6,460 nucleotides of DNA from NCBI GenBank assembly GCA_025997495.1, contig BNUR01000154.1, positions 1 through 6,460 of the forward strand, read 5' to 3'. The notes below the pieces were generated by a model that saw only the letters and a program-made list of their open reading frames with translations, was not told where the DNA came from and ran no database searches. The position numbers and the translations under genes are program-made. The DNA is from Spirochaetia bacterium. Its GTDB lineage: Bacteria > Spirochaetota > Spirochaetia > Treponematales > Breznakiellaceae. This document shows positions 1 through 5,515 of this stretch, piece after piece; within the stretch, counting starts at the first letter, position 1; every line of letters starts with the position of its first letter.

Positions 1-61
1 TGTGGTTCGTGGTAAATTCTTCTTTTTTGTACTACGACTACGAATTGAAGTTGATAAATAA

Positions 62-1321
62 TCAGGGGTACTCCCCCACCCGTATCCCCCGCGCATAAAC
101 CCCACCCCGCTGTTTGTAGAGCCGCACACAGGTTTCAGCCGCCTTCTCCAGTCCCGCCTCCCCGTAGAGGAATGCCAGATCCACCGCCGCTCCCGGCATC
201 TGTTTCTTTAGGAACCGATCCAGGCCGCTTTCAGTGATAGTCCGGGGCAGGGCCAGCACAAGAACACCCCGATCACCGGGGGACGCGGGCAGTTCCATCG
301 GCGTGGGTTTAGCTGTCCCGCTGTTTGCAGGGGGCGTTCCGAAATATGCCGCCGGGTGAGCCAGGGCTTCGGCCAGGGCTTTACCCGGTTCCGTAGTGGT
401 TCCCTCAACAATACCGCCCCCTGAATAGCCTATGGACAGTTCCATCCCCCGGCCCTGGTAGTCCAGGGCGATGGCCAGGGCGTTTTCGCAGAGCAGGTCT
501 ACACCACGCCTGCCCGATTCGGGGTTGTAGAGCGCCGGGTCGGCCAGGGTGTCCACCAGGATGAGCAGATGGGAATGGGGGGGCGGTTCGGGCTCACCCT
601 CCCGGACAAAGAATTCATTTGACGGGGCGTGACCGTAGAGTTTCCAGTTGATCCGCCGGGGATCGTCCCCGGGTACGTAGGGGCGGTGATCGGTCAGGTT
701 GTCGGTGCGGTGGTAGTGGATGTTTTGCCGCTGGGCCTCGCCGCCGGAACGGATGTATACCGGAATGCTATCTGCCGCCGCTTGGGGAAGGGCCAGGATG
801 CGGGGGCCGGAATCTGCAGACCATAGGTCTGATGAGAGGGGCAGATACAAACGGAAAAGCCCCAGGATATCGCCGATGAAAAAACGGTCAAGGCTGCCGT
901 AATAGGCGCCCCGCTCGGGAACCGGGAAACTTCGTTGCAGGAGACTATCGGGATCGAAAAGATGTCGGATTTCCCGGCCGTCACAGGTTGTAAGCCGGAT
1001 TTCATAGCGGATAAGGATGCCGGGGAGGCGGAAAAAGCGGCGGCTCCCTGCTTTATCCCGGTTTAAGAGGATTTCTCCGGTTTTTCCGGTGGGGATATTT
1101 GGATTCAGGATGCGGGAAGAGAGGAACCGGGCGCGTTTGGCATGGAGTAGGCCCAGAATGAGGGCGGCGATAAGGGAATAAGCTAATACCGCCAGGAAGA
1201 CCCCTCCTATCAGGGAGAGAGCAAGCTCCTTCCGCAGGGCTCCCGCCCCAAGAGCCAGGATGGTCAGGATGAACAGGAATATTCCCAGGTCAGAGGGTCT
1301 TGATCCTGTCGATTCGCGCAA
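62..1321 (-). CDS. DUF58 domain membrane protein, partner of MoxR
   Basis: A 419-residue protein of the DUF58 family, whose genes usually sit next to moxR. Its exact biochemical role is unsettled, but it is linked to envelope assembly and stress tolerance. Two hydrophobic segments (about residues 13-30 and 33-58) anchor the N-terminus in the inner membrane. The DUF58 signature lies at about 209-242 (HRPYVPGDDPRRINWKLYG, then EFFVREGEPE). A von Willebrand A-like fold follows from about 251 (LLILVDTLADP). The usual DxSxS metal site of vWA domains reads D257-T-L-A-D, so the two serines are missing. The start is TTG: no ATG lies nearby, and GGGAG sits 7 nt upstream. The gene begins inside the 3' end of the moxR-family gene (32-bp overlap), which implies translational coupling. 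The family call is certain; the cellular role is inferred. Confidence 0.93.
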   Translation of the reverse strand: MRESTGSRPSDLGIFLFILTILALGAGALRKELALSLIGGVFLAVLAYSLIAALILGLLHAKRARFLSSRILNPNIPTGKTGEILLNRDKAGSRRFFRLPGILIRYEIRLTTCDGREIRHLFDPDSLLQRSFPVPERGAYYGSLDRFFIGDILGLFRLYLPLSSDLWSADSGPRILALPQAAADSIPVYIRSGGEAQRQNIHYHRTDNLTDHRPYVPGDDPRRINWKLYGHAPSNEFFVREGEPEPPPHSHLLILVDTLADPALYNPESGRRGVDLLCENALAIALDYQGRGMELSIGYSGGGIVEGTTTEPGKALAEALAHPAAYFGTPPANSGTAKPTPMELPASPGDRGVLVLALPRTITESGLDRFLKKQMPGAAVDLAFLYGEAGLEKAAETCVRLYKQRGGVYARGIRVGEYP

Positions 1322-2273
1322 GGCAGATCTCCCGAATGAGTGTTTCGCCCTGAGCTCTGGGGTCCCGTAGTTTCAGCCGGTGGGCCAGGACAGGCGCCGC
1401 CAGGACAGCAAGGTCTTCGTCAATCACATAATCCCTGCCGCGAACCAGGGCCAGGGATTTCACGGCCAGGAGGAGGTGCAGGGCGGCGCGGGGGGATGCG
1501 CCTAAAAGGAAGCTCCCGTGGGTACGGGTGTCCCGGACTATGTCGGCAATGGCCTCCTTTAAGGAGGGGTGACAGAATACCACCGCCGCCTCATTTTGGG
1601 CCGAAAGGAAATTTTCTATAGTAAGTACCGGTTCAAGGCCGTTCAGGATAGTTTCGGAGGGGTTTTCATCCAAAATGGCCAGTTCCACCTCCCGGTCGGG
1701 GTAGCCCAGGGAGAGGCGCATCATGAAGCGGTCGAGCTGGGCGGCGGGCAGGGGAAAGGTGCCCTCGCTTTCAATGGGGTTCTGGGTGGCAATAACAAAA
1801 AAAGGCTGGGGCGGCCGGTGGGTTGCGGCGCCGATGGTCACCTGCCGTTCCGCCATCACCTCCAGCAGGGCGGATTGTACCTTGGGGGTGGTTCGGTTAA
1901 TCTCATCGGCCAGAACAATGTTGGCTAATACCGGGCCGGGGATGAACCGGAAGGAATGGCTTTCGGGATCGAACACATCCACCCCGGTAATATCGTAGGG
2001 GAGCAGATCCGGGGTAAACTGGATGCGCTTGAAAAGAAGGGGAGCGCCGTCTGCCCCGGCAATCAGTTTGGCCACAGTTTTGGCCACCGTGGTTTTACCC
2101 AGCCCCGGGTTATCCTCGATAAGCACATGGCCTTTTGCAAGGATCGCCGCGGTAAGGAACTCCAGGAATTCCCGTTTTCCCCGGATTATCCGCTGAATTC
2201 CCGCAATCAGGGTTTCCACGGGGCCATTCTCCATGAACGTTTGTTCAGGTTTCATATAAGGAAAGCATAGCAT
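1290..2273 (-). CDS. moxR: MoxR-family AAA+ ATPase
   Basis: A cytoplasmic AAA+ ATPase of the MoxR family, thought to act as a chaperone or remodelling factor for vWA-domain partners. All core motifs are present in the 327-residue frame: Walker A at 53-62 (EDNPGLGKTT), Walker B at about 118-127 (NIVLADEINR), sensor 1 around 161-166 (IATQNP), the LDRF segment at 180-183 and sensor 2 at 258-263 (GASPRA). Length is normal for the family (roughly 310-340). The start is uncertain: in-frame ATGs occur at 2273, 2255 and 2234, and none has a clear Shine-Dalgarno sequence. By family alignment the conserved part begins only after the third ATG (MENGPVETL), so the true protein may be about 314 residues. 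It is the first gene of a minus-strand operon with the DUF58 gene, the partner it is expected to work with. No strong promoter was found upstream. Confidence 0.96.
   Translation of the reverse strand: MLCFPYMKPEQTFMENGPVETLIAGIQRIIRGKREFLEFLTAAILAKGHVLIEDNPGLGKTTVAKTVAKLIAGADGAPLLFKRIQFTPDLLPYDITGVDVFDPESHSFRFIPGPVLANIVLADEINRTTPKVQSALLEVMAERQVTIGAATHRPPQPFFVIATQNPIESEGTFPLPAAQLDRFMMRLSLGYPDREVELAILDENPSETILNGLEPVLTIENFLSAQNEAAVVFCHPSLKEAIADIVRDTRTHGSFLLGASPRAALHLLLAVKSLALVRGRDYVIDEDLAVLAAPVLAHRLKLRDPRAQGETLIREICLARIDRIKTL
1329..1333 (-). promoter_or_regulatory. Ribosome binding site that supports the TTG start of the DUF58 gene
   Basis: On the minus strand GGGAG is followed by a 7-nt spacer (ATCTGCC) and then TTG at 1321-1319. 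The site lies inside the coding sequence of the upstream MoxR gene. Ribosomes finishing MoxR would therefore be close to the DUF58 start, which fits coupled translation. Confidence 0.6.
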
Positions 2274-2359
2274 AGGCAGGTGGATAATTGGAAGGCTATT
2301 TGTAACGGAACCATTATCGGCGAATTTCCGTAATAAATGATAGTTTTTTTCCCCTATGA

Positions 2360-2389
2360 TTGACGATGTTCATCATGATAAGCTATAAT
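2360..2389 (+). promoter_or_regulatory. Sigma-70-type promoter for the SPOR protein gene
   Basis: The -35 box TTGACG (2360-2365) and a perfect -10 box TATAAT (2384-2389) are 18 bp apart. A T-rich tract lies just upstream (about 2344-2350). Transcription would start near 2396, giving a leader of about 80 nt before the ATG at 2478. This is the best promoter match in the window. It was read by eye, not scored. Confidence 0.75.
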
Positions 2390-2404
2390 CGAAATGTGTT
2401 ATAG
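2383..2404. promoter_or_regulatory. Inverted repeat over the -10 box and start site (possible operator)
   Basis: CTATAA (2383-2388) and TTATAG (2399-2404) are perfect 6-bp inverted arms separated by 10 bp. They straddle the -10 box and the predicted transcription start of the SPOR protein gene, the classic position for a repressor. AT-rich 6-bp arms can arise by chance, and the left arm is largely the -10 box itself. Confidence 0.25.
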
Positions 2405-2465
2405 TAAACTGGTTACATTCAAATGGAATCCTGTGGTATTTCATGATTAGAAAAAGGCTCATAAC

Positions 2466-2471
2466 AAGGGG
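2466..2471 (+). promoter_or_regulatory. Ribosome binding site of the SPOR protein gene
   Basis: AAGGGG lies 6 nt upstream of the ATG at 2478, good spacing that fixes this start. The resulting N-terminus is a proper signal peptide, which supports the choice independently. Confidence 0.7.
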
Positions 2472-2477
2472 TAAAGG

Positions 2478-3245
2478 ATGAAGCGGCTAATCACGATGCT
2501 TCTGCTGGGGGTAATTTTCGTTACACTCTGCACGGCTCAGGCATCGCTCCGGAATTTCAAACAACAAGGCGCAGCCACCGGTACCCTTGAATCTGATGAA
2601 ATGAGTATAGCCCACCCCAGTCTGCCTATCGGTACCTATGTACGGATCACCAATACCGACGATGGTAAAGTAGCATACGCCACCGTTACAAACCGGATAA
2701 CCGCTTCAATTGACCGGATCGCGGATCTTTCCCCAGGGGTTGCCCAGGCGATAGGGGTGCCTTCAGATGGGTCTGTCTCGGTACTCCTTGAGCGTGCGTC
2801 CCGTCCGGCTGAATCCGACCTGCCGCCGGAACCCGATCCGCCACCGGAACCCGACCCGCCGCCGGAACCCGACCCGCCGCCACCGGAACCCGACCCGCCG
2901 CCACCAGAACCCGCCCCGCCGCCACCAGAACCCGCCCCGCCACCGCAGTCACCGCCGTCGGCTAAACCGGTTCTGGCTAAGGGGGCTGCGAGGATTATTC
3001 CCCGTATGCCCGAGCCGGGAAATACCACGATTTTCCGGGTACAGGCAGGCTCCTATTTGTTGCCCCTGCACGCGAAGGAAACATTCGAGCGCCTGGTAGC
3101 GGCGGGTTTCCATCCCTACTATGAACGGTTCGGGGATCATATCCGGGTAGTTCTTCCCGGAGTTCCCGCCTCGTATCTTCCCTGGCTGGCCCAGCGTTTA
3201 GGAAACCTGGACATCAAGGAAGCCTGGATTAGGCCTGAACGGTAG
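2478..3245 (+). CDS. Exported RlpA-like protein with Pro-rich repeat linker and SPOR domain
   Basis: A 255-residue envelope protein. Residues 1-22 form a signal peptide (MKR, hydrophobic core, then CTAQA with probable cleavage before S23). C18 makes a lipobox conceivable, but the residue before it is Leu, so signal peptidase I is preferred. Residues about 30-107 match a short RlpA-like double-psi beta-barrel: GAATG, SIAHPSLPIGTYVRITN, then DRIADLS. RlpA enzymes cut naked septal peptidoglycan. Here the conserved His (H46) is kept, but the usual NDRGP segment reads TNRIT (N72), losing its Asp, and the region before H46 is shortened. Binding without catalysis is therefore likely. Residues about 116-157 are PPEPDP/PPPEPAP repeats, and about 184-253 form a SPOR domain (FRVQAGSY at 186-193), which in known proteins binds denuded septal glycan. 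The gene is transcribed alone and divergently from moxR. Domain order is clear; the division role is inferred. Confidence 0.87.
   Translation: MKRLITMLLLGVIFVTLCTAQASLRNFKQQGAATGTLESDEMSIAHPSLPIGTYVRITNTDDGKVAYATVTNRITASIDRIADLSPGVAQAIGVPSDGSVSVLLERASRPAESDLPPEPDPPPEPDPPPEPDPPPPEPDPPPPEPAPPPPEPAPPPQSPPSAKPVLAKGAARIIPRMPEPGNTTIFRVQAGSYLLPLHAKETFERLVAAGFHPYYERFGDHIRVVLPGVPASYLPWLAQRLGNLDIKEAWIRPER
2829..2945 (+). repeat. In-frame tandem repeat encoding a Pro/Glu/Asp linker
   Basis: The repeat begins at the codon for E118. It runs as two 18-bp units (EPDPPP), three 21-bp units (EPDPPPP twice, EPAPPPP once) and a final EPAPPP. Later copies carry Ala where earlier ones carry Asp. All units are multiples of three bases, so gain or loss of copies by slippage would change linker length without breaking the frame. 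The linker separates the RlpA-like domain from the SPOR domain and would be stiff and acidic. Confidence 0.85.
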
Positions 3246-3316
3246 CGGGGTGAATGGGGGGATGGTTGTTTTTTTGAAGTATATTACCATAACAATCAAC
3301 TATTTTTCATATTCCC

Positions 3317-3345
3317 TTGACCCTCGCCGTGAAATAATATATCTT
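3317..3345 (+). promoter_or_regulatory. Possible promoter for an RNA upstream of the acyl-CoA ligase
   Basis: TTGACC (3317-3322) and TATCTT (3340-3345) are separated by 17 bp, in an AT-rich stretch. The -35 matches 5 of 6 consensus bases and the -10 matches 4 of 6. Start would be near 3352, about 140 nt before the end of the strong terminator at 3492. Confidence 0.4.
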
Positions 3346-3351
3346 TTAGTT

Positions 3352-3492
3352 TGATGATACGGTTATTTAGACAGGTTCTACACCAACGATCTTTCAAACA
3401 GTCTAAAAAATGCTGAGCAACTTGTGAATGCACCAACTGTGTTGTCTTTGCCTCCCGGGTTTCTTCACCTCCTTTTCCCGGGAGGTTTTTTT
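3352..3492 (+). ncRNA. Candidate small RNA or leader/attenuator, unrecognised
   Basis: If the promoter at 3317-3345 is used, a transcript of about 140 nt ends at the terminator 3451-3492. Visible structure: TTTAGAC (3366-3372) can pair with GTCTAAA (3401-3407), GTTTGA (3349-3354) can pair with TCAAAC (3394-3399), and the terminator loop carries CACCTCCTTTT. CACCAAC occurs twice (about 3381 and 3431). I do not recognise a known RNA family: it lacks T-box, SRP and tmRNA landmarks. It could instead be the long 3' UTR of the SPOR gene (206 nt from its stop codon to the terminator stem). The rest of the gap, 3246-3316, shows nothing: a T-run near 3269-3275 has no stem before it. Confidence 0.3.
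3451..3492 (+). terminator. Strong intrinsic terminator
   Basis: CCTCCCGGG (3451-3459) and CCCGGGAGG (3477-3485) form a perfect 9-bp GC-rich stem with a 17-nt loop (3460-3476), followed directly by seven T (3486-3492). No T-run follows on the minus strand, so it works left to right. It would end transcripts from the SPOR gene and/or the candidate RNA and insulate the acyl-CoA ligase. The loop contains CACCTCCTTT, the anti-Shine-Dalgarno sequence. Confidence 0.88.
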
Positions 3493-3506
3493 GTACCCGG
3501 ATCATG

Positions 3507-3522
3507 ATGTTTTACAAAACAT
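3507..3522. promoter_or_regulatory. 16-bp palindrome upstream of the ligase promoter (possible operator)
   Basis: ATGTTTT (3507-3513) and AAAACAT (3516-3522) are perfect 7-bp inverted arms around a 2-bp centre. The palindrome ends 7 bp before the -35 box of the putative ligase promoter. That geometry suits a dimeric regulator, for example one that senses fatty acids or acyl-CoA. It does not match any fatty-acid regulator operator I know. The function is inferred from symmetry and place only. Confidence 0.35.
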
Positions 3523-3529
3523 GTCATCC

Positions 3530-3559
3530 TTGACCTTCCCGGGGTAGGAGGGCTACACT
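3530..3559 (+). promoter_or_regulatory. Putative promoter of the acyl-CoA ligase
   Basis: TTGACC (3530-3535) and TACACT (3554-3559) are 18 bp apart, matching consensus at 5 of 6 and 4 of 6 positions. The predicted start near 3566 falls within the Shine-Dalgarno region, giving a leader of only about 14 nt that still keeps GGAG. Because a strong terminator lies 38 bp upstream, the ligase needs a promoter in this short interval, which supports the call. Confidence 0.5.
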
Positions 3560-3562
3560 GGC

Positions 3563-3569
3563 GGAGGAG
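3563..3569 (+). promoter_or_regulatory. Ribosome binding site of the acyl-CoA ligase
   Basis: GGAGGAG lies 10 nt upstream of the ATG at 3580. It is complementary through CTCC/CCTCC to the loop of the terminator just upstream, so the upstream RNA could in principle mask it. Confidence 0.6.
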
Positions 3570-3579
3570 TCATTATTTT

Positions 3580-5490
3580 ATGGAACAAACCCTGCCGCTT
3601 ATGCTTCAGGAACGAGCCCGGACTATCCCCGCCGTGGTTGCCCAGTATGCTAAGGATGCCGCCGGACAGTTCCAACCCAAGACATATCGGCAGTTTTATG
3701 ATGAGATCTGTAACGCCGCGTCGGGGCTTCTGGAATTGGGGGCGAAACGGGGGGATCATATCGGCATTATTTCGGATAACCGCCATGAATGGATGGTCAC
3801 CGATTTTGCCGTGCTGTGTATCGGGGCCGCGGACGTGCCCCGGGGCTGTGATTCCATGGAACAGGAAATTGCCTATATTTTAGGCTTTACCGAATGTACC
3901 CTGTGCTTTGTGGAAAATCAAAAACAGATCGCTAAAATCCTTGCCCGCCGGGGAGATTTATCTTTGATCGACAGGATCGTCTCCTTTGATCCCGTGGATG
4001 AGCCTATGCGCTTAGCGGCGCGTAATGCCGGAATCGGGGTAATTCAGTTTTGTGAATTACTGGAACTGGGTAAACGGCGGCGTTCCCAAAATCCTCCGGA
4101 GATTGAAACAGAGATGGAGAAGGGCCGGGCGGAGGATTTGGCGACCATCATCTTTACCTCCGGCACCACCGGGGAGCCTAAGGGGGTCATGCTGAGCCAT
4201 AGGAACTTCCTGGTTCAGTTCCCCTCATTCCGCCTGGTTTTTGAGGCAAAGACCGGTGACATCTGGCTTTCGGTTCTGCCGGTATGGCATGTGTATGAAC
4301 GGTGTATTGAGTACATCATTTTTTATATGAACTGCGGCATCGCCTATTCCAAACCGATCTCTTCGGTGCTGCTTGCGGATTTCCAGAATATCCGCCCCCA
4401 CTGGATGATCAGCGTTCCCCGGGTGTGGGAATCCATCATGGATTGGTCTAACCGCCATGTGAAGCAGCGGGGCTGGTTTTTTAAGAACGGGTTTGAGTTT
4501 TTTATGACCGTGGGGATCATGTACAATTTCTTCCGGGACCTGACCTTCGGGCGTATCCCCAATTTCCATGGCCGTGTCCGTCTTTTTGATTTTCTGATGG
4601 GGTGTATCCCCCTGCTGCTGCTCTGCCCCATCCAGGGTCTTACGGCGCTGATCGTATGGCGGCCCATAAAAAAGCGGCTGGGGGGGCGGTTCAAGGCGGG
4701 GATGTCCGGCGGGGGAAGCCTGCCCCTCAAGGTTGATCTTTTTTTCAACGCCATTGGGATACGGCTTCAGGAAGGCTATGGCCTTACGGAAGCGGCGCCC
4801 CTTATATGCGCCCGCCATTACCGGGCTCCCCGGCGGACTACCGTGGGGCAGCTTCTGCTCAATACGGAGGCGCGGATTGTGGACGATACGGGCGCCGTGC
4901 TGTCCCCGGGTCATAACGGGCATCTGCAAGTCCGGGGCGGCCAGATTATGCAGGGCTACTACCGCAAGCCTGAACTCACCGCCCGGGTGCTGTCCGCCGA
5001 GGGCTGGCTGGAGACCGGGGATATCGCCATGATGACCCATGATACCGAGGTGCGGATCACCGGCCGGGCAAAGGATACCATCGTACTTCGGGGGGGCGAG
5101 AATGTTGAACCGGTTCCCATCGAACTGAAAATTCGGGAGAGTCCCTGGGTTGCCCATTGTATGGTGGTTGGCCAGGACCAGAAGTACATCGCCGCCTTGA
5201 TTGTCCCGGTTCAGGAAGCGCTGATGAAGTTTGCGGAGGAAAATAATATCCCCATTGTGGACTACGATCTGCTCCTGCAGCAGCCGGAGATCAACGAACT
5301 TCTGGCTAACGAAGTATCCCGGCTGGTAAGCGCCCAAGCGGGGTTCAAACCCTACGAACGGGTCTTTAAAGTAAAACTTATCCCCAAACCCTTTGAGGTT
5401 GGGGAGGAATTATCCGGCAAGATGGAGTTACTGCGCCCTAAGATTGCCGCTAAATACAGCAAAGAAATCGGGAGCCTGTTTAGGAATTGA
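3580..5490 (+). CDS. Long-chain fatty acid--CoA ligase (AMP-forming)
   Basis: A 636-residue member of the ANL superfamily (FadD/ACSL-like) that makes acyl-CoA from a fatty acid, ATP and CoA via an acyl-adenylate. The motifs are in order: the P-loop FTSGTTGEPKG at 192-202, YGLTEAAP at 400-407 with the conserved Thr-Glu pair, GWLETGD at 475-481 whose Asp binds the ribose, and TGRAKDTIVLRGGENVEP at 494-511 marking the hinge to the C-terminal lid. K614 in ELSGKMELLR is the likely adenylation lysine. A hydrophobic stretch at about 335-360 probably associates with the membrane. Length is usual for bacterial long-chain ligases. It has its own promoter region behind a strong terminator and is convergent with an acyltransferase 10 bp away, which suggests use of exogenous fatty acids for lipid synthesis rather than beta-oxidation. 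The exact chain-length preference cannot be read from sequence. Confidence 0.96.
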   Translation: MEQTLPLMLQERARTIPAVVAQYAKDAAGQFQPKTYRQFYDEICNAASGLLELGAKRGDHIGIISDNRHEWMVTDFAVLCIGAADVPRGCDSMEQEIAYILGFTECTLCFVENQKQIAKILARRGDLSLIDRIVSFDPVDEPMRLAARNAGIGVIQFCELLELGKRRRSQNPPEIETEMEKGRAEDLATIIFTSGTTGEPKGVMLSHRNFLVQFPSFRLVFEAKTGDIWLSVLPVWHVYERCIEYIIFYMNCGIAYSKPISSVLLADFQNIRPHWMISVPRVWESIMDWSNRHVKQRGWFFKNGFEFFMTVGIMYNFFRDLTFGRIPNFHGRVRLFDFLMGCIPLLLLCPIQGLTALIVWRPIKKRLGGRFKAGMSGGGSLPLKVDLFFNAIGIRLQEGYGLTEAAPLICARHYRAPRRTTVGQLLLNTEARIVDDTGAVLSPGHNGHLQVRGGQIMQGYYRKPELTARVLSAEGWLETGDIAMMTHDTEVRITGRAKDTIVLRGGENVEPVPIELKIRESPWVAHCMVVGQDQKYIAALIVPVQEALMKFAEENNIPIVDYDLLLQQPEINELLANEVSRLVSAQAGFKPYERVFKVKLIPKPFEVGEELSGKMELLRPKIAAKYSKEIGSLFRN

Positions 5491-5492
5491 AA

Positions 5493-5515
5493 GCCGCCGT
5501 TCAGGTTTTGGCGGC
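5493..5515 (-). terminator. Possible weak terminator between the convergent lipid genes
   Basis: GCCGCC (5493-5498) and GGCGGC (5510-5515) form a 6-bp stem with an 11-nt loop. On the minus strand the stem is followed by TTTCAATTCC, a poor T-tract, and the acyltransferase stop codon lies in the loop. On the plus strand no T-run follows. It may stop or slow transcription from both sides of this tight convergent junction. Confidence 0.4.

Noticed and set aside
1..61. Possible 3' end of a plus-strand gene (open frame ending in TAA at 59-61, another ending at 96-98)
   Set aside because: Only about 20-30 codons are visible, two frames are open at once and no motif is present. On the minus strand this stretch has no start codon, so the next operon gene, if any, begins outside the window.
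2305..2331. ACGGAA/TTCCGT dyad with GATAAT on the minus strand (2318-2313) as a moxR promoter
   Set aside because: The -10-like box has no acceptable -35 at 16-18 bp, and the 6-bp dyad lacks a T-run, so neither a promoter nor a terminator is convincing.
2636..3028. Minus-strand Gly/Ser-rich frame
   Set aside because: It is the antisense reading of the Pro-rich repeat of the SPOR protein gene, not a real repetitive protein.
3261..3280. T-run soon after the SPOR gene stop as a terminator
   Set aside because: No complementary stem precedes the T-run; the true terminator is at 3451-3492.
3296..3505. Minus-strand 69-codon open frame with a CxxxxxCxxC pattern crossing the terminator
   Set aside because: It has no Shine-Dalgarno before its ATG, spans the terminator stem and promoter-like sequence of the other strand, and resembles no family I know. 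An AAAGGAGGTGA motif occurs inside it but has no start codon at suitable spacing.
4225..5337. Long minus-strand open frame (370 codons) opposite the acyl-CoA ligase
   Set aside because: The plus strand here encodes all the conserved ligase motifs. The antisense frame has no recognisable domain and is explained by GC-rich codon bias.
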